Origin: Haplomitrium mnioides
Lineage: Eukaryota > Marchantiophyta > Haplomitriopsida > Calobryales
Direction: 5' to 3'
Assembly: GCA_049999725.1 (NCBI GenBank)
Contig: JBNGIS010001145.1
Coordinates: forward strand, 40,618 to 83,614
Length of the DNA: 42,997 nt
The position numbers were made by a program, and so were the translations under genes. Position 1 is the stretch's first letter; each line of letters starts with the position of its first letter. A model generated the notes under the pieces. That model had not been told where the DNA came from. It was given only the letters and a program-made list of their open reading frames with translations, and ran no database searches. Shown one piece after another: positions 1 to 10,215 of this stretch.

Positions 1-2738
1 TCCATCATCCGCTGCAGTAGACTGTCCTCATCTGGCATACGTTCTTCTTCAGCAATCCTGATAGACGGTACCTCCCACTCCACAGGTACTAGGGAATGAG
101 TCCCATAAACTAGATAGAATGGCGTTTGTTTCGTCGTTACCTTTTCCGCTGTTCTGTACGCCCACAGTGCTGAGTATAGCTTCCTATCCCAATCTGACGA
201 GTAAGCTGAACAGATCTTTGTCAATATTCTGCATAACACTCCATTCACTCTTTCGGTATGCCCATTCGCCTTTGGATTATATGGTGTCGTCTTCCTATGT
301 TTAATCAAATACGTATCAGTGAGGCGTTGAATTACCTCATTCAGAAAATGTGTCCCCCTGTCACTGATCAACTCTAACGGACAGCCGAATCGTGTGATGA
401 TATTCTCAAACAGGAAGTTAGCCACTTCCAGCACTCCATCTCTTCTCATAGCCTTCGCTTCTACCCATTTGGTAGCATAATCCGTGCACACTAATATATA
501 TCTATTTTTATAGTACTTTGACACTGGTATAATAGGTCCCACAAAATCAATACCCCATTTCTCAAATGGAGCTAAGGGTAAGATAGGGGTAAGTGGCCAA
601 TGGCTACTTGCTGTTGGTTTCCCCACTCTCTGACATGGATCACAACCCTGAATATAGTTCTTTACATCCTTGTACATCGTAGGCCACCAATACCCTGCCT
701 CGTGAATCTTCTCAACCGTGTTACGCATGGCATAGTGCTCTCCCACTTCGTCATCGTGTAAAGCAGCTATCACATTTCTGATTTCAGATTGACACAAACA
801 ACGCCTCAATATATCGTCTGGTCCTTTCTTATACAACACTCCTTTATAAATCGTAAACGGCACCTTCTGGAAAAATACAGCCTCTTCTTCTTTGTTCAGC
901 CTAGAAGGCAAAATAGAATTTTCTAAGTATAACCAAATTTCTGTATACCAGGGGTTCTCCTCCCCTTCCTTCTCTATTGGAAACAGATTTTCGTCGAGAA
1001 AATCGTCATTCAGATCTTCTGTTGTAGCTGGTCCTGGAATTCTGGACAGGAAGTCTGCATTCTGATGTGACTTCCCTGGCCTTACATCTACTTCAAAATC
1101 GAACTCCTGGAGTAGCAACATCCACCTTGCTATCCTCCCCGACAAATCAGGTTTGTTCACTAAGTACTTCAGCGAATTGTGGTCCACATGAAATACAAAT
1201 GGATACCCCAATAAGTAATGTCTAAATTTTCTGACCAAAAATATCAGTCCCAACGTTTCTCGTTCAGTTACTGAATAATTCATCTCAGCTGCAGTCAACT
1301 TCTGACTTGCATAATAAATAGGATGATCCTTCTTCTCGTCATCCTTCTGACTTAATACACTGCCTATTGCAAAGGAAGACACATCCACATAGACATGAAA
1401 TTTCTTGTCCCACATTGGAGGCTTCAATACAAGAGCCATAACCAATTTTTCCTTCAGCAAATCAAAAGCTCCCTGGGCCTCATCTCCCCATCGAAAAACA
1501 ACATCCTTCTGTAACAAATCTGTAAGCGGAGCAGCGATCCAGGAGTAATTCTCAATGAACCTCTTGTAATAGCCCGTGGCTCCCAAAAATTCTCGCACTT
1601 GCGTCACTGTAGTGGGTCTCACAACAGCCTTTATAATATTGACTTTGTCCACATCTACAGCAATACCCTCCTTTGACACTCTATGTCCCAGCAATGATCC
1701 TTCAGTCATTGCTATGAAACTCTTTTCAAGGTGCAGCCCTAGCTGTCCCCATCTACATCTCTCAAACGTTTTTCTGAGATGATCCAGGTGATCCTCTTTT
1801 GATCCATACACGCAGAAATCATCCAGAAATATTTTTACAAAATCTCTTAAATATGGTTTGAAAATCTGTGTCATAGCTCTCTAAAAAGCTGCTGGGGCAT
1901 TGCAAAGCCCAAAAGGCATTACATTATATGCATATGTTCCCCAATCTGTAGTAAAGGTGGTCTTCAGTCTATCTTCAGGATAGATGCTCACCTGGTTATA
2001 GCCAGAGAACCCATCCAGAAAGGTATAGCATTCAGCTCCAGCTACCTGATCTAGGATAGAGTCATTAAATGGTAAAGGATAAAAATCCTTTTTAGTAGCC
2101 TGATTCAACTTCCTGAAATCCTGGCATACTCTGATTTTTCTGTTCTTCTTCATGACTATTACTATTGGCGACACCCATTCACTATAAGGTACAGCATAGA
2201 TAAAATTCGCAGCCAACAGTTTATCCAACTCTTCTTTCACTAGCAAAGAGTATTTCGGGTTCAACCTGTACTGCCTCTGTCTAACTGGTATAGCTCCCTC
2301 CTCCAGATAGATCCTATGCTCACAAAGTTCTGCCGGTATCCCTTTTAAATCTTTATACGACCAAGCAAATACGTCTTGAAATTCTGTTAAGAGAGCTTTA
2401 TACTTTTTCCTCTCTTCTTCATTCAGTCCATTACATATAAACAGCACCTTCTCAGAATCCTCAGGACTTACTTGTATAGCATTATATTGTTGTTCTCTTA
2501 CCACCTCATGTGTCTTGATCTACTCCAGAATCGGTTTCAGCGTTGGCTCTCCTTCGCTTGCAAATAGTGCGAACATCTCCAGATCAGCTCCTTTGTCATT
2601 ACTGCACAGACTCCACTTTATAAATTCATCATCAGTCCAGCCAAGGAAACTGGGATTACTTTCCCCCAGCTCTTTACAATATTCTTCCGTCAAATGACCA
2701 ATTGGCGTATCATCTTCTTGTAACCATAATTCAGGTTG
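1..2738 (-). pseudogene. pol: Element A pol: RT, RNase H and integrase, two in-frame TAG
   Basis: One frame stays open from 2738 to the window edge apart from TAG at 2520-2522 and 1881-1883. RT: DLKGIP near 2340, RVCQDFRKLN near 2130, MPFGLCNAPAAF ending at 1884, and catalytic FLDDF at 1815-1829. The 1881 TAG sits just after NAPAAF, where the family has Gln followed by Arg. RNase H: YVDVSSFAIGSVL near 1390, TERETLG near 1260, FHVDHNSLKYL near 1180. Integrase: zinc-binding H-H-C-C between about 775 and 630 (GYWWP, CDPCQR), then catalytic D in WGIDFVGP (about 548), D in SDRGTHF (about 355) and E in NGHTERVNG (about 255). The integrase C-terminus is off the edge. It would act in cytoplasmic particles (RT, RNase H) and at nuclear DNA (integrase). 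Confidence 0.93.
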
Positions 2739-3719
2739 CTAGTCAGCTTCTTCTTCTGATTCTGATATAGACCCCTCATAAACTACAGACTGGTCTGAGG
2801 TATACTCCTCCACCGTCTGAGTTTCTCCTTGATATGGCGGTTCTCCCCAAGATAGTTTTGCCTTGGGGCGATTTCCAAACCGAATCTCCTTCTTTCCCCA
2901 ATCTTCTACTACTCTGGCCTGATACAGCCAAGGCTGTCCCAGTAGTACAGGGTAGGTTGATTTTGATTCAGGGTTTATAACAGTGTAATCCAGCACGAAC
3001 TCCCTTCCTCCAATTACAGTTTTCACTCCCTTCAAGACTCCTTCAGGGATCAGTCTTTGCTGATCTGCCAATCTCAAAACTTGGGGTGTTTTGTCCATAT
3101 GACTGAACCCCAGCGCTTCCATGGTCTCCAATACCATGATATTTTTTCCTGAACCGCCATCAATCGGTACATTCGTTACATTACAACCCTTGATCTGAAT
3201 CTCTACTTTTGGTACTCCATATTCCTGCACCTCTTCCTGAATTGTTCTTGTTGGCAGAAATGATACAGAAACTGAGACTTTAGGTAACCTGTACCTTCTC
3301 TTCCTTGCACTTGTCAACATTCGTAGCTTCTTCCGTTGTAGTGCAGACATCCTCAATATCTGCCCTACCGTCACGTTCGCTGGCATTTTCTACACATCTA
3401 AAGCCACGTTATACTCCAGATCCAGTTCATCAACTTTCACTCCCTCGAATGGTAAACCAGTCCCATCCTTTCTTCCTGGATCCTTTCTCACCTTCTCTTC
3501 TTCCAATTCCCTTTGTCTTTCCATTCTACATTCTTGATCTCTCTTCTCTTGGAGATCTTTTTGCATCTCTTTAGAAACCTCTGCTGAAATATCCTGAAAG
3601 TATTTAGGGTCATTCCTGTTATATTCTGGATCCCTCTTTTCTTCCATAACAGTCTTGGTATTTCGCCCTTCAATCGGCCCCCATATCTGGTTCTTCTTTT
3701 CCTTACTCTTACTTCTGGT
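2739..3719 (-). pseudogene. Element A linker and retropepsin protease, in frame with pol
   Basis: This is the same frame as the downstream RT, so gag-pol was probably one polyprotein. The N-terminal part is charged (KEKKNQIWGPIEGRN, then NDPKYFQD), matching the linker of B (DNPKWFY) and C (YPTWFYQTQ). The aspartic protease follows, with active-site triplet D-G-G in PIDGGSGKNIM at about 3136-3168 and a later flap/core region ending in LLGQPWLYQA. It would cleave the polyprotein in the particle. TAG codons at 3390-3392 and 2739-2741 interrupt it; each can be explained by CAG to TAG. The last residues before 2739 are an acidic tail. The frame upstream of about 3719 is lost at the gag deletion. 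Confidence 0.85.
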
Positions 3720-3808
3720 CCATTTGTTGCTGCAATGTTCTCCAAGTCATCTAGCCACGCATCTAGGTTATCCTTCAAGCGTCCCTTGAAGGACTTGTAT
3801 TTGAATCA
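3700..3808 (-). pseudogene. gag: Element A gag N-terminal stub
   Basis: The minus strand encodes KSFKGRLKDNLDAWLDDLEN, which matches KSFKGRLKDDPDA and the following LDGLEN at the start of B's gag near 34150-34235. In B about 1.5 kb separates this stretch from the NDPKYF-type linker; in A only about 160 bases do. Most of gag, with the capsid core and all zinc knuckles, is therefore missing from A, and the frame changes at the join near 3710-3720. The start codon is not decided: an ATG reading MANP lies near 3831 but is not in the same frame. Confidence 0.8.
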
Positions 3809-4016
3809 ACCTAGAAGAGGGTACTGGATTGGCCATCCCTCCATTGGCCACTACCACTTCCACCCAAAAGTCCCTTCTGTCTGCCACTCTTCCTCAACAG
3901 ACTCACCCACAATAGCTCTGTGTCTTGGAAGGTGCTTCTCAATCTGACTTTGGGTCACTAGTGCACAAGGTGATAACTTGGGTCCAGGTTGGTTTCAAGT
4001 TTCTCCAAACCTTTGG

Positions 4017-4033
4017 CCCTCCTTCTAGCGCCA
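4017..4033 (-). other. Primer-binding site of element A
   Basis: The minus strand reads TGGCGCTAGAAGGAGGG, starting 8 bases inside the LTR boundary. The same string follows the LTR in B, and with one mismatch in both C copies. A first-strand primer site starting TGG next to the 5' LTR is expected; the matching tRNA (3' end ...GCGCCA) was not identified. Confidence 0.8.
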
Positions 4034-4041
4034 AAAATTCA
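4034..4041. other. Short spacer between primer site and LTR A
   Basis: Eight A/T-rich bases separate the primer-binding site from the LTR edge. B has the same spacer length and C is one base longer. Confidence 0.6.
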
Positions 4042-4211
4042 TGTCACTCCACAGTTTCAGGCCTTAACCTTTTCAGGTGCCACTTGGAAGGCATGGGAGG
4101 ACAGATTAAAAGCTTTCAACTTCTTTTTTGAAATGGCTCCTTGCCAATTATCACTTTGAGGCCATAAGGATCCTCTCCTTCCTTACAAGCCTTTTGTTCA
4201 CCACTCATTCT

Positions 4212-4221
4212 NNNNNNNNNN
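4212..4221. other. Assembly gap, 10 N
   Basis: Ten N in a row inside LTR A. The equivalent place in the B and C LTRs is continuous, so only a few bases are probably missing. Confidence 0.95.
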
Positions 4222-5077
4222 TACAACTTGTCCACCTTCAGCTCAACTTCCCACTCACACACCCTTCTCTAAACAGTTTTTCAACTTCCCTCGCGAGAAG
4301 CCATGCTTTTACTTCCTCAGGCTAGGAAGAGGATTTCTTTGACTTCCACCACTAGAAGACAGTCTTCCCGACTGCAGGTAGCTCACTCCACCTCCAAGCC
4401 TTGACAGGCCTTCTCCGCAGTACGCATGCACTAACGTAGCCACCCTCTCTCAGCTCCACTTGAAGAATTACACCAGAGCGCACTCCGAGCACTCTGAGTT
4501 GATGCTCTTGCACAAGGAATGCAAAGATGACTCCAAGCTTCTCACTTGGCAGCCTCTCCCGATTTCTCAGCAAGCCAAAATCCCTTCTAGACTCTCGTGT
4601 TGATCCACCTCCGCTGTTGGTCCACTTACAGGGATGAGTTCAACTAGATCGCCTGAGCCTCTAGAGCTCCCCGCGCAGCGATTCTCGATGCCCCTCCAAT
4701 CCACCTCCACCTCCACTTGCCCCTAGCGCGAGTTCACTTGCTTCACGTAGCTTCTCACTGGATTCCCACTCTTGCCTTACCTCATTGCAATTTCCTCGTC
4801 TCGAGATCGCTGTCACGTTCTCTAATTTGCTTGCACATCAACCCTTCTGAATTTGCAACCCCCCAATGTATACCCTCCGAGCTTTCGCTGATCCCTCGAG
4901 TCCTTCATGTTGAAAGTTCGTTTATCCTGCTGGGCTCGGAAGAGGAAGTCACAACGCGTGTCCCCACTGGTCATTAATCCCGTTGGCTCGGAATCGGACG
5001 TTGCAACGCGTGTCCCGTTGAAAGGCACCAAGTACAACGGTAACACGGAGGGGAGTCCGAGGAATCTTGCGGGCTGA

Positions 5078-5101
5078 GATTCCGCAGATTCTTGCGGAAT
5101 C
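5078..5101. repeat. Perfect 9-bp-arm hairpin in LTR A
   Basis: The plus strand reads GATTCCGCA, a 6-base loop, then TGCGGAATC. It sits in a tract (about 5040-5210) of loose repeats of GAATC..GCGGAA and TCCGAAG words that also appears in the LTRs of B (about 14320-14480 and 35990-36150) and C (about 23690-23820). Confidence 0.7.
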
Positions 5102-5207
5102 AAATCCGAAGAACCTCACAGAACAAAGTTTTGAAGCGTCCTACGGAACCGAAGTCCGAAGGTATCTTGGCACATTTGCATCCAAAGATTCCCACGGATC
5201 CCCGCTG

Positions 5208-5640
5208 AGTGCCACGTGTTAAGGTTGACTTCTCTCCGAGCCACGCCGTTTGATGCTGCCCCGTAGAGGGGTAGTTTGACCATCGCGCTGACTTGGTTCC
5301 GTAGTTGACTCAGCTCTGACTCGAAGGATCCCTCGTACCATCCTTGAGCGACACGTCATCCGAATCCCCGCCGTCCGACGCTGCCCAGCAAAGGGGTAGT
5401 TTGACCGTCGTTTTGACTTCTTTCCAAAGTTGACCCGTGGTACTTCGCATTCGTCCACGTTTCCACTAAATTTTGTGGGCTCCTTGCGCTTGCCACGTTT
5501 CTGCTATAAACCTTCAAACTCCCTGTGCTCGCCATGTCATCCGCTGCCGCGCCATTCAACACCGCCCCGCAAAGGAGTAGTCTGACCGTCGCTTTGACTT
5601 CCTTCCAAAGTTGACCCGCAGACTTTCCCCAAATCTCCTA
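5208..5640. promoter_or_regulatory. G-box plus W-box-rich repeated module, LTR A
   Basis: CACGTG at about 5214 is followed within 10 bases by TTGAC at 5225. TTGAC cores then recur at 5276, 5305, 5401, 5413, 5430, 5594 and 5611. Three copies of a ~110-150 bp module (words CGCCGTCCGACGC, AAGGGGTAGTTTGACC, AAAGTTGACCCG) account for most of them. TTGAC[C/T] is the core bound by plant WRKY factors and CACGTG by bZIP/bHLH factors (established). A regulatory role here is inference; equivalent modules are in B, C and E. Confidence 0.55.
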
Positions 5641-5678
5641 AGGACGCAACGTCATCTAGAGATCCCTTCCCTTGTCGA

Positions 5679-5782
5679 GTAAGAACAGTGCCTTTGTCGC
5701 GGTTTCAAAGCCATCTTGAGATAAGAACAATACACGCATGAGGCTCCCTTCGCTAAGTTGTGATCCAGCTCGATATAAGAAC
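5679..5782 (-). promoter_or_regulatory. Three GTTCTTAY octamers, LTR A
   Basis: On the minus strand GTTCTTAT or GTTCTTAC occurs at 5775-5782, 5721-5728 and 5679-5686, spaced 54 and 42 bases. The flanking bases differ between copies. Three copies with almost the same spacing are in each LTR C, and seven are in block D. Confidence 0.55.
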
Positions 5783-5887
5783 TACAAAGAGCTCATTTTG
5801 AACTGACCCCTTGCACGCCTCTATCAAACTTTCAAACGTCGTAACCACACTCTTTCAAACTTTCCACCTTGTCCTCTTCGGATCTCT

Positions 5888-6312
5888 GATAGATTACCCT
5901 TTCGGCACTCCTTGTTCTTCTAGTTGGACCTTCGATAGATCACCTTTTCGGTTGATCCCTCCTTGCTCTTCCTCTGGTGGTCAGATCTTTGATAGATCAC
6001 CCTTTCGACTGGTCCTCCTTGCTCTTCCTCTGGTGGTCGGACCTTTGATGGATCACCTTTTTGGCACTCTTTGCTCTTCCTCTGGCCGAACCTACGATAG
6101 ATCACCCTTTTGGCTGATCCTCCTTGCTCTTTCTCTGGCAATCGGACCTTTGATAGATCACCTTTTTGGCACTCCTTGCTCTTCCTTTGGCCAGACCTGC
6201 GATAGATCACCCTTTCCGCTGATCCCTCCTTGCTCTTTCTCTAGTGGTCGGACCTTCGATAGATCACCCTTTCGGCTGATCCCTCCTTGCTTTTCCGGTT
6301 GGACCTCCCAAT
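5888..6312. repeat. Minisatellite of about eight 46-57 bp units in LTR A
   Basis: Units start with GATAGATCACC or a variant at 5888, 5934, 5991, 6047, 6096, 6152, 6201 and 6258, and a ninth starts near 6310. Long (56-57) and short (49-52) units alternate from 5991 on, giving a ~105-bp dimer period. Reading the unit through produces a 190-residue plus-strand open frame (5811-6383) and shorter minus-strand ones, which I regard as by-products. LTR C has a more diverged relative at about 24390-24900 and 30160-30680. Confidence 0.85.
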
Positions 6313-6323
6313 GGATCCCTGTT

Positions 6324-6381
6324 AAGTGGGCTCTCCACATCGGAAGATCACTTGGAACCCACTTAACCGAGCTCCCCACTT
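6324..6381. repeat. Paired AAGTGGG / CCCACTT motifs in LTR A
   Basis: AAGTGGG at 6324-6330 is followed by CCCACTT at 6358-6364 and 6375-6381. The same paired words are tighter in C (24937-24953) and D (19557-19574, 19640-19657). Confidence 0.5.
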
Positions 6382-7054
6382 AGGAAGGTTGAGTCCCATT
6401 AAGTCCTTTGTGGCCTGCCACCTCTCCATCGAAGACCCACGGACTCCTTGGAGCCGTCATGTCAACCGTCGAATTCCCTAAAGCACTCTGGAGACGCCAC
6501 GTTTCTGCTAAGACCCGCAGACTTGAAGGAAGGGATCGGACCCTTGTAGAGCTCGTCTAGCTTGCAGGATCGAGGCGTCCCCCACTCCTTGGCCTAGCTC
6601 GCTCCTACAAAGATCTCGACTCCTCCTTCCTATCTCCGATCCTTGCTTCTGATGTGTGGCAACTGCAGGCATGCTCTGTGGTCTCCCTCTTCCTTGAGAG
6701 CTTTCGGATTTCTGCCTTGTAGCTCCGCTCTCCTCCTTCAATCTCTTCGCCTTGGTGGGCGCGCCTTCCTCCCTTCTAGGCCTTGATTCCCGCATTCCTC
6801 TTATACCTACGAGCTCTCGTTTGCACACTTCAAATTTTAGTGGTCCTCCTCCACTGGCTGGCGACCACTATTGTCTTCTCCCCTACCGCAATGACCCTGT
6901 TCTCCTCCTCGGATCCATGTGCTCTGCTCGTTCTTACAAATTGAAGGATCTCTGCTGCTTTCGAGGTGCTCTTGCACTTACCAAAGAGGAATTGTGTCAA
7001 TGCTGCTTCCTCATTGCATAATTCTAAGTCAGTGCTCCAATTCCCTGGCTGACA

Positions 7055-7752
7055 TACAAGACTAACCAAATGTTATGGTTGATGGAGCAGCACACTTCAA
7101 AAAAATGCATTCTTAAGGATGCTGAATTGTTGCAAAGATTGAATAATAACACAATACCAAAAATCATATGTTGTATTTGCTACAAAGAATAACACCATGT
7201 TGAAAATGTCATCCTTTGAAAAGGGATGCAAATTCTCATGTTTGCATTCTTTAAGGTTGTAATTATCAGAAATGTCAACAAAAGCTAAAGTTAAATCTCT
7301 TGGTCTTACAAAATTCTTAAGTTGTCTGGCATTGGATTCCCTGTGGACTTAGTAAAGTGCCACGTTGAGTCCATGTACGTACGATTGCAAATCATAGTCA
7401 TCTACATCGACACCTACCTCTAGATAGAGACATGAACTTCATTTTGTTGTTTCGCTTTCCACTTCTTTTCTTTCTAATAATGAAGAAAAAAAAGTACAAG
7501 GGTAAGAGACCAAGGTTGGGGCTTAGTTTTGATCTTTAGAAGCTTCTTCCATAACTCTCGTTCTTTTTCTTGCTTTTGGTAATTGCTATCAAATTTTTTT
7601 TGCAAGATGACGTTTGAAATTTTTGTTGCATTAAAATGGAAAAAAAGTTTCAAATCAATTATTGAAAGCACATTTTGAAAAAATTAATAAGAAATCTCAA
7701 GAATATTACAAATAGGAAATAGAAGAACATAAGACTAGCAGAAACTTCAAGA
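7055..7752. other. AT-rich stretch without recognised gene
   Basis: This is the target DNA of element A. Base use is AT-rich, unlike the GC-rich LTR beside it. No coding stretch of more than about 65 residues and no recognised motif was found. Confidence 0.6.
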
Positions 7753-8205
7753 AGTTTATGCATGCATGAACTCCATGTAGTTTTTGTGTCCATTGACTCT
7801 TTAGTCCATGTGCGTCTGGACTAAAGAGTTCATGCACGCATGGACTTCATAAGTCCAAACACACAAGTAAAGACTTTAAGCTTGCCTGGACTACAAGAAG
7901 TCCATGTGTGCATGGACTCCTCATAGTCCATGCACGCCTAGACTTCTTGTAGACTAAGGGCGCTAAGAGTCTTCACTCTTTGTGTACATGGACCTCTGTA
8001 GTCCATACCCACATTGACTACTCGTAATCTAGAAGCGCAATAACTTTAGTAGTCAATGCATATATTGAATCTTTGTAGTCATTGCATTCATAGACTTCTT
8101 GTAGTTCTTATGCGTATAGACTTCTTATAGTCCATGCACGCTAAGAGTCTGTACTCCATGCATACATAGACTCTTTGTAGTCCATGAGAGCATGAAATCT
8201 TTGGT
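7753..8205. repeat. Hairpin minisatellite cluster 1 (about 16 units of ~26 bp)
   Basis: The repeated unit is a ~20-bp near-palindrome of the form AGTCCATGCACGCATGGACT followed by a 4-6 base spacer such as TCTTGT or CCTCAT. Clear units include 7827-7846 and two adjacent ones near 7890-7940. Units vary by several bases but mostly keep AGTCC at one end and GGACT/AGACT at the other, so each can fold as a hairpin. A related cluster lies at 9850-10215. Confidence 0.8.
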
Positions 8206-9849
8206 AACAATAAAGGTCCAAAATAAAAAAGATATTCAAGAAGAACAAAATACAAATTCTTTTAAACAAAAATGACTCCAAATGAAAAAATAAACCAACC
8301 AACAATTTATCAAAACTGGAAAAGAAGAAAGATATTTTTGATTCCTTTGTATGGATAGGATATTCCATCCTTGCCTCCTTCTAGGTTGGATAACACACAT
8401 CAAAACAAAAACATTTTGTCGTAACTGCCAAAACTTTGTGTCTCTCCAACTTCCAAGACATCTCCTCAATTGAAAGCTCTCTTACCTCCACTATTTTCAA
8501 AACAAAAATCTTTATTCCATCAAGAAGACTCTGAAAGAACCTCCAAAATGTCTACTTCATGTCCTTCATTCTCACTGAACCTTTGGCTTTTGGTTTTTGG
8601 CCTTTCACCATGTTTTCTTCTCACATACCAAATTTGGCATGTTGTAGCTCCCAAAGCTCTCCAATGCCGAAGGTCAATTGAAACCAATTATCTTGAGAAG
8701 TAACAATCTTCTGAAGAGTGGACTTTGGTTTTATTTCTAAAGTCTCCAAAACTAACTTTCGCTTTGATTTTTTGGATCAAATCATCTCACTCTCTATGCA
8801 TCATTGATGCAAATACTCAACCTTTTGGATGGATGTCATCTCCACCTGATTTATTTGGTCATAATTGTTATCAGTGGCAAAAATGCGGGCTTTTGTTAGT
8901 GTCAACCCCATGTTTACATAGAAATTATAGAGTGAAAGTATTGGATTCTTTGCTCCATACTTGGTTATCAAAATTTGTCTTGCATCAACATTGTGATTGT
9001 CTCTAGCAATCTTGCAACAATATTTCTCAAGGTTTGTGATGTCAAACTCTAACTTATCTTCTTACTTGCACTTCAGATCCACAACTACAATGAAGAAAAA
9101 GTGGGCATACTTGTTGGTAGTCACACATTGGGTAAGTAGCTCTACAAAATCCTTATTCAATTGCATTATCTGAAAAAAACCTCCATTTGTCTATTCCATG
9201 CTTTGGCAGATTAAGGTTCTCCAACAAATTGTAGTCGTTTCTTCTCAAACCATGTAGTGTTGGATTGAAAATTTGTGAATTTTATTTTTGTCTTCTTGAG
9301 AAACTATCTAGAGATCCACTTGTGCTTTTCTCTCTTGAAATTTTCATTTCCCCTTGTGCCATGGTCATTTTTATCTAGATATTGGTGGTAGTAGCATAGA
9401 CTCAAGCTCAACCTCTTCTTGAAAGCTACTCGATGAGGAAGAATAGGAAGATTGGAGAGGAGAACAAGAAGGAGATGGTGGCATGACTAGCTATAAACAA
9501 ACCAATTATGCTTGCACTAGTTTTTTCTTTTGCAAAAGTGGTTTTTTTTCCTTATTGAGCCTCTTGCCTTTCTTTTCTTTGGAACAAACGGTCCACTAGT
9601 CACTTGGATAGCAAGTGTTGCCATACTAGGATGTAGAATGAACTAAGCAAAAGTTAACCCAGGTTTTATTTTCAAAAGCTTTTAAATAAAAGCAAGCTTT
9701 ATGAAGTCCCTTTCCACCAACTTGGCATTGGGATACACATTGGCAAAATTTGAAAGAAACTACAAAAACTGAAACATAGCAAAAATGTTAGAATCAAAAA
9801 CCTTAAATTGAACAGGCCATGACAAGTCGAAACACAATTGACTAAATTA
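8206..9849. other. AT-rich stretch between the two hairpin clusters, no recognised gene
   Basis: Only short open frames. On the minus strand an ATG at 9482-9484 opens 37 codons starting MPPSPSCSPLQSSYSSSS and ends at a stop. Further down, words such as WFEKKRLQF and NKYAHFFFIVVVDL can be read between many stops, suggesting an old decayed coding sequence. I do not recognise the family. Confidence 0.4.
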
Positions 9850-10215
9850 CAACTAGTCTATGCGTGCATGGAGTTATGAGTCCTTTCGTGCAAAGACTTA
9901 GACAATGCATGCATGGTTTCTTCAGTCCAAGAACACATAAACTCATGAGTTCATATGTGTATTGTCTCACGAATCTTTGTGTGCTTGGATTCAAGAAGCC
10001 AAACACACATTGAATCAAGACTCATGAGTCCATACCCATATTGAATCACAAGTTTCTACGTGCATTGACTCGCGAGTCCATCGTAGCATGCATTCAGAAG
10101 TTCATGTGCAAATAGACTCTTGTGTCTCTATACATAAAAACTCACAATTCTAGGTACCTAATGGTTGTTAAGTCTATGCTAGCATAGACTCCCAAGTCCA
10201 ACCAAGCATAGACTT
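9850..10215. repeat. Hairpin minisatellite cluster 2
   Basis: It has the same architecture as cluster 1 but is more diverged. Examples are AGTCTATGCGTGCATGGAGT near 9856, AGTTTCTACGTGCATTGACT near 10050, and a clean palindrome AGTCTATGCTAGCATAGACT near 10170. Units are 24-26 bases with short spacers. Confidence 0.7.

Larger units (their letters stand above)
1..7054 (-). mobile_element. Ty3/gypsy LTR retrotransposon A (non-chromodomain type), 5' part and LTR
   Basis: Reading the minus strand from 7054 to 1 gives LTR, primer-binding site, gag stub, protease, RT, RNase H and integrase, the Ty3/gypsy order. The protease DGGSGKN motif, the FLDDF RT motif and the integrase D,D-35-E arrangement are visible. 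The style (long LTRs, integrase reading WGIDFVGP) fits the plant Tat/Athila group (family knowledge). The 3' end, 3' LTR and left target duplication lie outside the window. The 5 bases after the LTR end, TACAA at 7055-7059, should recur at the unseen end. Gag is largely deleted, so this copy could not move by itself. Confidence 0.9.
4042..7054 (-). repeat. 5' LTR of element A, about 3.0 kb
   Basis: On the minus strand it begins TGTCAGCCAGGGAATTGG at 7054 and ends GTGACA at 4042, so it is bounded by TG...CA. The 5' end resembles LTR C (TGTCAGCCGGTGGTTTGG) and LTR B, and the last ~600 bases align by eye with B and C. In element orientation it holds paired AAGTGGG motifs, a ~50-bp minisatellite, three GTTCTTAY octamers, a TTGAC-rich module, a tract of CGGAA repeats with a clear hairpin, and the conserved 3' part. 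The promoter and polyadenylation site were not located with confidence. A 10-N gap is at 4212-4221. Confidence 0.88.

Noticed and set aside
1881-3392. Programmed amber readthrough as the explanation for the TAGs in A
   Set aside because: Four TAGs in one frame, at least one at a conserved Gln, fit CAG to TAG decay better; kept only as an alternative.
5811-6383. 190-codon plus-strand open frame in LTR A
   Set aside because: It is antisense to the element and made entirely of the ~50-bp minisatellite, switching between two readings of the same unit; an open frame here is a by-product.
7753-8205. Possible CRISPR array
   Set aside because: Regular short repeats, but spacers are only 4-6 bases and repeats are degenerate; the DNA is plant nuclear.
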